From Heracleum sosnowskyi (taxonomy: Eukaryota > Streptophyta > Magnoliopsida > Apiales > Apiaceae), in NCBI GenBank assembly GCA_030848705.1, contig CM061240.1:23083001-23147000 (forward strand): 64,000 bases of DNA, read 5' to 3'. How positions within the stretch are numbered: position 1 is the stretch's first letter; each line of letters opens with the position of its first letter. Shown in pieces: positions 21,701-33,906 of the stretch. The notes below the pieces were generated by a model. The model worked only from the letters and a program-made list of their open reading frames with translations. It was not told the DNA's origin and ran no database searches. The position numbers and the translations under genes were made by a program.

Positions 21701-22676
21701 TGGAGCGATCAAGGTAAACCTTAAACATTTTTTGTTCTAAAAGAAAACTTTACTCTGATATTTAAATCATTGGGCTAGGTAGTGGAATGGTCTAAGAATT
21801 TTTTAATTAATTTCTAAACTAGACACTTGAGTTGAAAGAAAAGGAAAATAATTAGCAGTCTTCTGGTGTTTTAACAATCATGTTATAACCTAAATTGTGA
21901 ATTCTATACATCTTTGGTTTCCATGTACTAATTTGAATTCTCACCCTCTAATGCTTTGTAACAGGACGTACCTGATGTTGAAGGAGACACAGCGTTCGGC
22001 AACCGAACATTCAGTGTGAGATATGGCCAAGAGAAAGTTAGTAACTATTCACTTCCACTCTACATATAATTCTTTAGACAAAGAAAACACACTATTTCTC
22101 TACAACATGTCTAAAAAGTTCATAGATGCTTCACCTCATCTGTCAATGATTATTGACAAACTACTAGCAACTTTTGTTTCACAAATTGTTTAGTTGACTT
22201 AACATTTTGCAGGTCTTTTCTGTCTGTCTAAATATCCTGCTGCTTGCCTACGGGTCTGCTGTGGTGGTAGGAGCTTCATCCTCGTTTCTATTATGCAAGA
22301 TTGTATCTGTAAGTTCTTTGCTTCAAACGCACATAAAAGGCGTAGAGACATGCATACAAGTCCGAGTATCCTTAATTACTCTCCTGAGATTTTTGTTCCT
22401 ATTTCAGGTGATAGGTCACACTACACTTGCCTCCCTACTTTTGCTTCGAGCAAAATCTACTAATCCGAAAGATCCTGAATCAACGCAGTCCTTTTACATG
22501 TTTTTATTTAAGGTATGTAACTATGTTCTACACAAGACTTTAGTAGTTCTCCAAGAAAAAGCTCAACTTAATAACGTATGAATCGTAAGAAATAAGCGTA
22601 GATGATCTGCTTTAATCTGCATCTTTTCATGCAGCTATTGTACGCAGAGTATGTGCTAATTCATTTCATGCGCTGA
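18711..22676 (+). CDS. Plastid-type aromatic prenyltransferase (UbiA family), 12 exons
   Basis: Exons: 18711-18774, 19161-19459, 19539-19622, 19705-19779, 19909-19992, 20130-20219, 21419-21520, 21621-21713, 21965-22036, 22213-22308, 22408-22512, 22635-22676. Every intron is GT-AG and every exon after the second is a multiple of three, giving 401 codons before TGA with no lesion. The ~95 N-terminal residues are Ser/Arg/Thr-rich and look like a plastid transit peptide. Both Mg-diphosphate motifs of UbiA enzymes are present: NQLVDVDID (about residues 165-173) and KDVPDVEGD (about 297-305), with hydrophobic segments between and after. Such enzymes move a prenyl group from a prenyl diphosphate to an aromatic ring in plastid membranes. 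The match to homogentisate phytyltransferase is general; NKPYLPLVSGE and KPMVFSRTVAFATIFF recall the coumarin prenyltransferases of Apiaceae. The acceptor is therefore likely a coumarin or related phenolic, not proven. The in-frame ATG at 18591 was rejected because the TATA box lies downstream of it. Confidence 0.88.
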
Positions 22677-22853
22677 GAAGACATATACAAGTAGGACTGC
22701 TTCAAAAATAAGCGAAGAAACAAAGGACAAGTTTTTCATTTTGGTTTCTGTTTCTGTACTGTTGTGACTTTCGATTTTGGTATTTGTTTTGTTATCACCC
22801 ACTGTGGATCGACACAGGTTGGGGATCCATAGTTTATTATACGATTGAATCCT

Positions 22854-22859
22854 AATAAA
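22854..22859 (+). terminator. Possible polyadenylation signal
   Basis: AATAAA about 180 bases after the prenyltransferase stop, in TCCTAATAAAATATT. It is the nearest exact match, but plant signals are loose and this is only a candidate. Confidence 0.3.
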
Positions 22860-24594
22860 ATATTATTTCATAAATCAGACACGAAAACACTCACATATTG
22901 ACGACACACACGAGCGTCCTTCCCTAGCATTCCCCATTTTGTTATAGTGCATTAATTCCATGGCTAATGTGGATTTTGCACTCCAATTTAATAATCACTA
23001 CTAGAAAAACGTTAATAGACAACAGCTAAAAACCGATGTCTGGAAAATATTCTGTCGATATGTATGTGAGTGTAGAGAAAGGTCATGACTATAGACATCG
23101 GTTTTTAGCCGATGTATTAGAAGTCTACAAACATCAGTTTCTACCAAATTTACGATGTCTTTACCCCTCTTTTACATCGGTTTTGTATAAAAAGATAACA
23201 TCATTTCCCCTCTTTTACATCGATTTTTTAATATTTTCATTGTAATTGCCCATCAAATGACATCAGTTTCTTTTTAATATTTGATGTCTCATGTTCATGT
23301 TTTAGCATACAGTATTCTTTATATATGGAAACAAAACTCAAATCAAACTAAAACACCAACATAAAAACTAAAACATCAACATAAGAAAATCGTTAAGCAA
23401 TTGTCATTACCAAACACCGAACATACAATCTTTACACCAACTAGCATAACCAAAACAATACATCAAACAATGTACCAAACTAGCTTACAAACCAACTGTA
23501 CTCCGACAAGAAAACTAATTGTTAGACAATCTCATTAAGTACAAACTACAAACAGACTTTCATTAGCAACTACTTCATCCTTGCTGATTTCCTTCACAAT
23601 CCATCAAGGTAATTTCCTTCACTTGGCATCAGCAAGGTAATTTCCTTGCATCTCCAGCAGAATGACTTGAGAGCGTGCATGGTCTTTTCTTCACCAGCTT
23701 TAAGACGTGATATAATTTTGGCACACTGATTAGTAAATAGCTTGTAGCATACACTGATGAAGAGATTTTTAGCTCACCTTGTAATGAGTTTCTGGCCCTT
23801 CCACTACACCAAACTAAACATAAATTTCACTACAAGAAAGTAAGGCTAAATTCGACAGAATAAATGCGACAGACATCAAATTCGACATATATCAGCTGAA
23901 AATTAAGACTGCGGCTAAATTCGACACAATTCTGTCGCAATTAGTTTCTGTCGAAATTATTCTGTCGAATTTAGTACTAAATTCGACAGAAATTTTTATT
24001 ATGTCGCATTTTCAATACTAAATTCGACAGAATTGTTTGTACTGTCGAAATTAGAACCCACCAAAAAAAGCGGGAACAATCCCACCAAAAATATTAATTT
24101 CAGATTTCAAACTTCGACCGAATTCTGTCGAATTTAACTTTTAGTTTTTGTGGGAATATTGCCGCCGAAATTTTTCAGACCGTTCAAAACTATATTCGAC
24201 AGTTTTTAGTCGCATTTATAAAAGTGACAGAATTCCGTCGAAGGTTTATTTTTGCAATTTTAAAAAAAACGTTATTAAATAATTAAATGTGAATAAATAA
24301 CATGAAAAAAAATCAATAATTAAATTAATAATATTAAAAAACGTGGGCCCCACAAAATTTTTCTAATTTTCAATTAAAAATTAATTAATAATTAATTGAT
24401 AATTAATTAATAATTAATTTTTTATTAAACATAATATTAAAAAACATGGGCCCCGCGAGTGGGCCCCGCGGAGTTAAGTGGGCCCTACTAATTTTTCTAA
24501 TTTTCAATTAAAAATTAATAAAAAAATTAATGAATAATTATTTAGTAATTAATTTTTAATTCAAAATAATATTGAAAAACGTGGGACCCATGAG

Positions 24595-24646
24595 TGCCCT
24601 AAACCCTAAACCCTAAACCCTAAACCCGAACCCTAAACCCGAATAA
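24595..24646. repeat. Telomere-like CCCTAAA array inside CACTA-2
   Basis: About six units of CCCTAAA, two altered to CCCGAA, in some 50 bases. This is the plant telomere repeat at an internal site inside a transposon. It is too short to be a telomere. Confidence 0.85.
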
Positions 24647-25490
24647 TTTTTTAATTGATTTATTCGACGATCCAACCGTACGGATGTTAATCGGTACTCA
24701 TTCTAGGGTTGGGAAAAATTAATCAAAAAATATGAATGTCCGGTTATGCCGCATCTTTCCAGAAACGTTGGAATAGTACTGCTTCGAGGAACTGGACATG
24801 TCTCGAATTCACTGAATAATTTTTTCAATTGATTTTTTCGACGATCCAACCGTACGGATGTTAATAGGTAGTCATTCTAGTGTTGGGAAAAAATAAAAAA
24901 AAAATATAAATGTCCGGTTATGCCGCATCTTTCCAGAAATCTCCAACCGTACTAATTGATTTAGTAGTTTCCTACTAAAATCTCCAACCAAATTAATTTT
25001 TTATCTTTTGAAAATTTGGGAATATCATTAAATTATATATATGTTGACATCCGTACGGTTGGATCGTCGAGAAATAATTTTAAAAAAATAGAAACAACAA
25101 TCCGTGACAAAACAGTAGTTACGAGTACTAGTCAATATAGTAGTAATCTACTAAGATCTCTGACCAAATTAATTTTTTAATTTTTAAAAATTTGGGAATA
25201 TCATTAAATTAGATATATCTTGACATCCGTACGGTTGGATCGTCGAGAAATAATTTTCAAAAAATAGAAACAACAATCCGTGACAAAACAGTAGTTACGA
25301 GTATTAGTCAATATAATAATGATCTACTAAGATCTGTGGCCAAATTAATTTTTTATCTTTTGAAAATTTGGGAATAATATTAAATTAGATTTATATTGAC
25401 ATCCGTACGGTTGGATCGTCGAGAAATATTTTTTAAAAAATAGAAATAATAATTTGTGACAAAGCACTAGTTACGAGTATTAGTCAATAT
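24640..25490. repeat. ~173-bp repeats centred on CCGTACGG, in both orientations
   Basis: CATCCGTACGGTTGGATCGT occurs near 25048, 25224 and 25399 with similar flanks (GTGACAAA, ACGAGTA), about 175 bases apart. Its reverse complement occurs near 24666 and 24841, again about 175 apart. The region is thus two short tandem arrays facing each other. The core CCGTACGG is itself a palindrome. Confidence 0.8.
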
Positions 25491-25655
25491 AATATATTTA
25501 TTTTACTCTATATTAGGAATAGAAAATTAAAAATTCTGTTTGATAACATGTGTCAATGTGTTATTGGTGGACAACATAGCACATGGATTGTGCTTCTTTA
25601 ATCAATTTCTAACCCTTGATTAAAACAAAAAAAAACACCATCCAACGATTCATAT

Positions 25656-25890
<235 letters not shown>

Positions 25891-28410
25891 ATTTAATCTT
25901 CAAAAATTCACATCTCTCAATCTATTCATCCAAAATTAGTGATTTATATACGTATGTATTCTACAAATCAAGCTCTATACATTGATATAAATATTTTTTG
26001 ATTTTTATCAAATATTTTTCTGGGTAATATTTGAAGTTTAATTCGGGTTGGAGGTTTGATGAAGTTTTTGATGATTTTGAGGCTGCAAGATTGTATTGGT
26101 GCTTGTTTATGCTTAGTTATTAATTTCATAATTTTCCGGGCACTTTTTATTTCGCCGGAAAATTCTTGAGGTGGCCGGAATTAACAATTATAATTTTTTT
26201 TTGATTTTCAATTTTGACTATTGTATATATCGTCGGATGCTTGGATACATATATTAAATTGAGAATTTTTCAGATTTGTTTTGACTCATCGGAAAATGTT
26301 CGGTTTACCGGAATATGGGTTTTAGTTTTCGTTTTTAAATTATGTTTAGGTGAATATTTAGATCGTTGGATTTACCTACTGATATGTTAATTTGGTAATT
26401 TTTGGAGATGTTTTTGGTTCACCGGAACAGTAACTCCGGCAGAAGAAGCAGCAGAAGCTGCTGTTTTTTTTTAAATTCCGGCACTTTAAATTCGACCAGA
26501 TTTGGTCGAATTTAGCATTTTAAATTCGACCAGATTTGGTCGAATTTAGCACTTCAGGCGGCAAAATTTTAAAATTTTGAATTTTTCACCAAAATTTAAA
26601 ATTTTCAAAATTTTGAAATTTGGCGCCTGAAGTGCTAATTTCGACCAAATTTGGTCGAATTTAACAATATCAATTTTGACCAAAGTTAGTCAAATTTAGC
26701 ATACTAAATTCGACCGATTTACTAAATTCGACGCGAGCATTTTCGACAAACACATTTTCTGTCGAATTTAGTTAAATTCGACAAAATTCCGTCGAATTTA
26801 ATTAAATTCGACAGAATTTTTCTTGTCGAATTTAGCCGTTTTTCTTGTAGTGTTTTTTAGTGGAATAAGAAAGTATATGCTGGCTTTGCAAAACAAGGTA
26901 TATTTAGCTAGCAAGAAGTAAATTGGCTAACCAAGTAGTTTCAAGATCAACTGATTCAGGAACATTTGATGTGTTCATGCACGCACAACAATCAATGAAT
27001 GTTGTATCGTATCGTTTATCGATATAACAAAATAACCTCTACACTGTTTTTTGAATGAAAGTACAGAACATCACATGATGAAAAGTTATGCACACATAAG
27101 AACAAAAAAAAGATCCAGAAACATCAAAGAACTTACAGCATGATATTCATACGGAGCTTTTCCTTGACGATCAAAATGATCAGCCATTACACACCACTCA
27201 ATTGGTCCCCAATCTTCTATTTCAAAGCAATAGCCAAGAGCTTGTTTATACAACTACATACAAATTAAAAATTATCCACATTATAACCAAATTGCATAAC
27301 ATAAAAACTTACGAGTCACGGAAACTAACAGACCTTAGCTGGATACGACACATAGTACTGATCAGCTCTCGAATACCCAGCTCGAGTCCTGCAAAACCCA
27401 ATTTTGTTTCATTAAGAATGCAATTACAAGACCATAGTAAAGATCATACTTACGTGTTTAATTCAAGATTATGCTGTCTGTTTTTTGTAGTTTACAGAGA
27501 TGCATCCCAAAGGCCAGAGTGTTATTAAACTTATATTGTAATACTGTCACAAGTTTTGTTGGCAAGTCAGCTCCCTGCCCTGATAGATGTACATTAAATA
27601 AATCTCCTACTAAACTCCACAAACTACATGAAAACTTTCTTGATTTTGTTTAGCTAACTCAAATGAATGAGTCATATTATGAGTATGATAGTATCCCTCT
27701 TATTTATACTAGTGGATATTTGTCCAAACCACAAGTCGCTAAAATAACATAATGTACCCATCTAATGAGTTCCTGGTTTAATTGCCTGGACAGTGGCAAC
27801 TTGGGTTGAAATTTATAACATAACACACGAGGTCAGCATTTTTTTGGCTTAAAAATATAAAAATTAATAGTCACCCCACACACACCAGGTTGTTGACCTT
27901 CAAGTCTTCAACACTGTTCCTTTTTTTTTAAATGCAAAACCAGGTATTGATAATCAATCTGCGGGATCAATCACTACGATAAATCATACTGGATATACAT
28001 GTCTAGTATCTCACATTATCTACTTAAACATCAGATAATTTTTATGTTCTGAACTTCAGGAATTATTAATTTTCACTCTAAATCAGCTTATCTGACAATT
28101 CCAGTATAAACGAGAACAACCTCAAAACAACATGAGACTATTTAGAACTAAAATTAAGAAGATATATAAACATCTCACAATAATTTCACTTAGTAGGCAG
28201 ATATTGTACAACTTCAGCATCTGTTTCATTAAAATAATGAACAAAAACAGGAACAATTCGATTAACGCAAGACGTAACCAAAAATAAAAATACCTCATCT
28301 CTGAGTCCTTCAACATCAATAGCCTGCTCAACACTCTTCGCAACATCACATTTCTTCTCATCGTATACCGAACCAGGTCTCTCTTCAGAAACATCATTCT
28401 CTTCAATAAA

Positions 28411-28432
28411 CACACACACACACACACACACA
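28411..28432. repeat. CA dinucleotide microsatellite
   Basis: About eleven CA units next to the exon-like segment at 28294-28400. The MCVCVC-type starts of ORFs here come from this repeat. Confidence 0.9.
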
Positions 28433-29281
28433 TACAGTAACTATCAAGCTCTATGAATTCAACAACAAAATAATTTCAATCAAATTCAAAAAAAATACAG
28501 CACTACACAATTATCAACGCACATCACAAATCTAACAGCTAAAAATTCATAACACGAGCTACTTACCTTGTAGCAGAACTCCAAGCCTTTTACGACCTCG
28601 ATTCAACACAGGTTCCTAAAAAACATATGATTAAATACAAACAAATAGAAAATTCAGATTTAAAATGTCAAATCGAGAACAAAAATAGTGGAGTGATAAA
28701 TCATACAACAGCAATTGACGGCTGCGATTGGGAGACGAGATGAGGAGACGGACGGCGACAAACACCTTTCCTCCCTCCTCGTGTACCAACACCTCCATTA
28801 GACAATCGCCCTCTAGAATAAAGTTCTAGAATAAAGTTCTAGAATAAAGTTCTTCTTCTATCTTCTATCTATTTGAGAGAGATTTAATGGGAGATTGAGT
28901 TTAAATGAGTTAGGGTTTATTTTCGATTGAGAGTTGAGTGAGAGAAACGGGGTCGGGGTTGAGAGATTTAGGGTTTTTTGAGGGGGAAATGAATTGGGGT
29001 CTAAGGGGGGAAAATGTTTTGGGGGATAGGGGAAATTTTGGGTGAGGGGGAATAAATTTTTTTAAGGGGGAAATGTTTTATTAGAAAGAGGGGAAAACAT
29101 TGCTGAGTGTTTTTTTACTTTTCTAAACATACATAAAGACATCAGTTGTTTTAAGAATCGATGTCCGGAAAGTTATTTAACATCGCTTTTAAAATTTCTG
29201 ATGTTAAAAATATATTTAACATCGTTGATTTTCTTAACCGATGTAAAAGGGGCGATGTCTATTAACGTTTTTCTAGTAGTG

Positions 29282-30258
29282 AATTTTGGTGTGTTTTTTT
29301 TGATGAAATTGAACTTACATTCCAATGTTGATCGTAAAATGTAGACACAAAATTCTATGGACACTACTTATTATTTGGAGATTCGGGGACCAAATAATAA
29401 TCGATAGTTTAAATACAATAAACAATTCAAATTAACCCTAGCTTATTTCTATTTTCTTCGACATCAGCTTCTTCGTCTCATTATTCGCTTCTCTCGTCTC
29501 TTTTTCTCATCAAATGCATACACATAGACACATTTACAGGAAAATATATATATTTAATCGAATCTTCTTCAAGGGATCACCTTTTTTTCAATTTCAAGAC
29601 TAATTTTGCAAGCCAAAATGCATCGGTAAAGATTAAAATGCACAGTTTGTAAATCAAACATGAACAAGTAGTGAATGAATACTTTTGATGCATTTTTTAT
29701 GTATTGTGTTGGGTGTATGCAAATACTTATTTGTTAGAGTGTTTAGAATGTCAATAACTGGGGTATAATTTATTTATTTTCTATTCAAAACAAGGGGCAT
29801 TTATAAAAAATCGACGCTAATGCTAAAAATAAATGTGTCTGACGTTTTTATAAACAAATATGTATCGGTTAATAGCTCTTCTGTATCGGTTGTTTAACCA
29901 ACACATTTTAAGTATTGTGTCGCACACTTGACCGAAACCATATGCCTATATCTATAGCGTCATATTCATGTACTATGCCCAATAACAAATATTTTATACC
30001 TATCTTGACCGACGTTGAAAGTTCAATCCGTACTATTGAGTGAAACCAAATAAGTAAATTTTACGAATAAAATTGAAATTGGGGTAAAACCAAAAAAAAT
30101 AAGTAATAAAATCAAATTTGGTATACATGTACCACAATAAATAAATGTTACTTAACATATAATTATAGGAAATCGAAAATGAGATTGGTGTGAAATGAAG
30201 TAAAGAAATGTTGATAGCGGATGAGCCAGAGTACTTTATAGACACATACCATTATAAA
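29282..30258. other. Intergenic DNA, no gene seen
   Basis: AT-rich sequence between CACTA-1 and the Tork-like element. A pyrimidine-rich stretch near 29455-29515 (CTTCTTCGTCTC...) resembles a leader, but no ORF follows. Words such as GTATCGGTT near 29865-29890 are reminiscent of CACTA-1 subterminal repeats and could be a relic. Confidence 0.5.
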
Positions 30259-30724
30259 TGTTGGGGTCCACCTCGAATTCCTAAATAAGTTAATAATCCT
30301 ATTATGAACAGTATTATAATTTGTGATACTTGAGCTAAGTCTTATTTTGGTAGAAATAATAATTGTGAAAAGATTTATATCCAAGATAAGAAAAGATGGT
30401 AATTGTCACAAAAAAATTTGAAAGATATTATGATTAAACTATTTGTGGTGCCTATACATATAGATATTTGTAGGGTTTTTGAAGTATTGCAAAAGTTAGA
30501 GAGTTGTGTGTGATACATAAGAGAGAGTTTTTGTAATCAAGGTGAGGTGATTGTATTCAAGAGTGTTGAGTGAGGGAGCGACTCCAATCTTGTAATACAT
30601 TTATAGTGGATTTTTGATTTTACCCATTCTTGAGGGATTTCCACGTTAAATTGTTATGTTTTTTACTTTCGTGTTTGTTATTGTGTTTGATTAACGTGGA
30701 TCTACACTCGATGCGATTCTAATA
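30259..30724 (+). repeat. 5' LTR of the Tork-like element
   Basis: A 466-bp LTR, TGTTGGGGTCC to GATTCTAATA. The partner LTR ends CTAACA, so the terminal CA has decayed to TA here. The two LTRs differ by many substitutions and gaps, so the insertion is old. Confidence 0.82.
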
Positions 30725-30727
30725 AAC

Positions 30728-30739
30728 TGGTATCAAGAG
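30728..30739 (+). other. Primer-binding site of the Tork-like element
   Basis: TGGTATCAAGAG three bases after the LTR, one base different from the common plant initiator-methionine tRNA site TGGTATCAGAGC. Confidence 0.7.
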
Positions 30740-31026
30740 TTTAGATTCGAGGAGTAGATTCGGCGTTAAAGAGAAGATAATCACAAAGTAATTACGAAAA
30801 TTCGCAGGAATTTTCTGGTCTGCGTAGCTGGTGAAGAATTGACGATTGGGAAGTCATCCGTGGTCGGATCGTCCTGATTTTCCGACAGTAGATTCGTTAC
30901 ATCAATATCTATAATCTGAATGATGGAGATCGAATTTTGGGTTCGGGAAGGTGTGATTTCTGGTGTCCAAAGTTGGCTATTAGCGCATTGTTATTTGGTC
31001 GTGAGTTGATTTTTTTTTTTGGCTCG

Positions 31027-31776
31027 ATGGAGGATCTAAAGTCTTTGAGGATTGATGCACCCGAGTATGATGGGAAAATGGATTTCAATATGTGGAAATT
31101 AACCGTCAAGGATGTGTTAATTCAACAAGAACTTGATGATGCCTTGTAGAAGGCGAAGCCAAAAGAGATGAGCGATGCAAATTGGGTGAAGAACCAGAAG
31201 AAAGCGGTGAGTACAATCAGGCTGGCACTTGCACCCAATATGAGATATAACGTGTTGAAGGAGTCGACACTGAAGGAGATATGAGACAAGTTAGCAGGCA
31301 TATATGTTTTGAAGTCGTTGACCAATCGACTTAGTTTGAAGATGAAGTTGTACTTTTTAAAACTGTATGAAGAAAGTAGTCTCAATGATCACATTAGTTG
31401 TTTTAATCAGATAGTATGTCATCTGGCTAATGTTGATGATTCGATGAAAGACGAGGAACAAGCTTTGTTGTTGTTCTCATCGTTGTCGAAGTCCTTTAAG
31501 TATTTTAAGCAAATGTTGTTAGTAGGGAGGACAACTCTTACGCTTGATGATGTGTTAAAAGTGTTAAGAGATAATGAGAGGATGACAAAGAATTTTGTTT
31601 CTCAAAATGGTGAGTCAGTTTTAGCTATCCAAAGTGCTGAAAGAAAGAGTCGCAACCGCAATGACCTGCAAGGAAGAAGTAAATCTTGGCCAAGTAAGAA
31701 GGATATGAGTAATGTTGAGTATTATTATTGTGGTGAAACGGGTCATATGCAGATATTCTGTCCAAGCTTTAAATAA
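31027..31776 (+). pseudogene. Tork-like gag remnant
   Basis: Begins MEDLKSLRIDAPEYDGKMDF, the usual copia gag start, and ends with a zinc knuckle in which the first Cys is changed (YYYCGETGHMQIFCP). In-frame stops occur at 31147-31149 and near 31282. The middle part (SSLNDHISCFNQIVCHLANV) is typical gag. It cannot make an intact protein. Confidence 0.8.
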
Positions 31777-31839
31777 GATGTGAAGTCCTTTAAGCAGATG
31801 ATCGAAGGGAAAGAACAAAGTTGATGATGCAGACTCTAC

Positions 31840-32364
31840 ACTTGTGATCGAGGATGGAGAGTTTTGAATGACGAGTGAGGATACCGTTCTTATTTCGGTG
31901 AAGAATAAATCAGAATGGGTGATGGATTCTGCTGCTTCTATGCATATATGTAGAGATCGAGCGATGTTTAAGACTTTTATGCACTGATTAAAGTCTTGGT
32001 AATATCATTGTGGGGAATGATGAGAAGATGAAGGTTCAAGGAGTTCGAACTGTTCGTCTTAAACTCCATGATGGTACGATCAAGAAATTTCTCAATGTGA
32101 GATATGTACCAGATGCATCAAAGAATGTGTTATCTTTGAGTGTGTTGGCATCACGTGGGTACAGATTTGTTGGACGAGGGCAAAGTTGCAAGGTGTATAA
32201 AGAAGAGATCTTGATTCTACAAGGGATGATTCATAAGAAGAACATCTATTGTTTAGATGGTGAAACAACGACGATGAAGACCGAGAAAAAGGTAAGACTC
32301 TCGGAATCGATTGAGGTATTAGAGAATTCGAGCCGAGGGACGATTTGTTGGGGTCTGCCTCCAA
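31840..32364 (+). pseudogene. Tork-like protease and pre-integrase fragment
   Basis: WVMDSAASMHI near 31917 is the retropepsin active site in altered form (DSA for DSG). A stop follows at 31987. From 32010 the sequence reads as the region after protease (GNDEKMKVQGVRTVRLKLHD, NVLSLSVLASRGYRF) and then runs straight into the 3' LTR. The deletion removes everything from pre-integrase to the end of pol. Confidence 0.75.
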
Positions 32365-32755
32365 TTCCTAAATAAGTTAAGAATTCTATTATAAGCACTA
32401 TTCTAATTTGTGATATTTAAGATAAGTCTTATTTTGGTAGAAATAAGAATTGTTGAAAGATTTTTATCCAAAATAAGAAAAGATGATAATTGTCATAAAT
32501 AGAATTTGAAAGATATTAAGATTAGACTATTTGTAGTGCCTAGAAATATAGATATTTTTAGGAGTTTTTGAAGTATTGCAAAAGTTAGAGAGTTGTGTGC
32601 GATACACAAGAAATAGCTTTTGTAATCAAGGTGAGGTGATTGTATTCAAGAGTGTTGAGTGAGGGAGCGACTGCAATCTTGTAATACATTCATAGTGGAT
32701 TTGTGGTTTTACCATCCCTTGAGGGGTTTCCACGTTAAATTATTGTGTTTGTTAT
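32346..32755 (+). repeat. 3' LTR of the Tork-like element, first part
   Basis: A direct repeat of 30259 onward, starting TGTTGGGGTCTGCC. It breaks off at the SIRE-1 insertion after GTTAT. The remaining 43 bases are at 47293-47335. Confidence 0.82.
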
Positions 32756-33817
32756 TGTTAGTCCTTGTGTATTGCAGAAGGGGGGGGGGGGGGGGTGAAT
32801 GCAATACTGATAAAATTCAATCTAAATTTCAACAACTAAAATCAAGATTAAACGTTATCAGCAATATATGCAATCACGAACAGTATTTAGTAAGAACAAG
32901 ATTCACAAAATAAATGTTTTATTTATTTTGCAAAGTGTTGCTACAACCTCAAGAAAGAATTCTCGAGCTTCGGGTTTTCTTCAAAGACACTTGCTTGTCT
33001 TCGTTACCTTTCTAGAATGAGTTGATAGTAGGTATAAGACTAACCCTATCACTATCAGTCACGGGTTTGTGAAGCTGCTGTCACTGTCAAGTGGCAGCTT
33101 CTTACAGATTGTCTTACCCATGTGACTTTCCTAAATTGCTAACATGTCAGATATACATTACAAACAAAGCAACCTAGATTCATTCTATTTCCAGCTAAAC
33201 CAATTCAGCAGATAAAGACTTGACCTTGCTCTTGAATTGATTCGCTTTTGTTTTGCAGTGCTTTGAAGCTTCTGTCGTAGTCTTGCAGACTTGGTGCAGC
33301 TTAGGGATACTGCATCACGCCTGTTTCTTGAACATTTAAACTGTCACGGGATTTGACTGAGAAAGATACCTAGCATAAGGATCTTTATTGAGACAGTTAC
33401 TTTTGCCGCAAAGCTTGCTGTCACAGGAATGATCTTTTGGTGACAGTATGAGTTCCCCGCATAGAGTGCTGTCGAGGATCCCAAACTTGCTGTCGAGGGC
33501 AATAGTTGCTGTCACGTAGTCTTCCGCCAATGTTGCTGTCAGAGTGAATATGTTGTCGTGACTTGCAACATTCTGTCTTCTTGTAATCTTACTGTCACAG
33601 CTTTAGGACAGTAACCTTTATTCATGTTGTCATCCAAAAAGCATTCTTTGAGGCTTGAACACATAAGTGAACTTCTTTCAAACAATACAACTAGAATAAC
33701 ATTACATACTGATTACAAGAACATACTTTGGCTATGACAGTATGTTCTACTTAATTAGAAAAATTAAGTACAATCAAAGTTAAGTTGTTTCTATGCTATC
33801 ACCCATAAATCCCAACA
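32756..33817 (-). repeat. 3' LTR of SIRE-1
   Basis: Next to the PPT, hence the 3' LTR. It contains a dense set of GACAG/CTGTC words (33075-33625), described as a finding. The G-run near 32780 lies at the same relative place as the C-run in the SIRE-2 LTR near 54077, so a homopolymer with TTCT close to the LTR end is a shared feature. Confidence 0.93.
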
Positions 33818-33836
33818 ATCTCCCCCAATTTGTTTT
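33818..33836 (-). other. Polypurine tract of SIRE-1
   Basis: On the minus strand ACAAATTGGGGGAGAT directly abuts the LTR. Similar GGGGGAG tracts recur inside ORF3 of both SIRE elements. Confidence 0.75.
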
Positions 33837-33906
33837 TATGGAAAATAACAACAAATTTACAATATGTGCTGACAACTTAACTAACAAGATCAGAATTTAA
33901 GAATTT

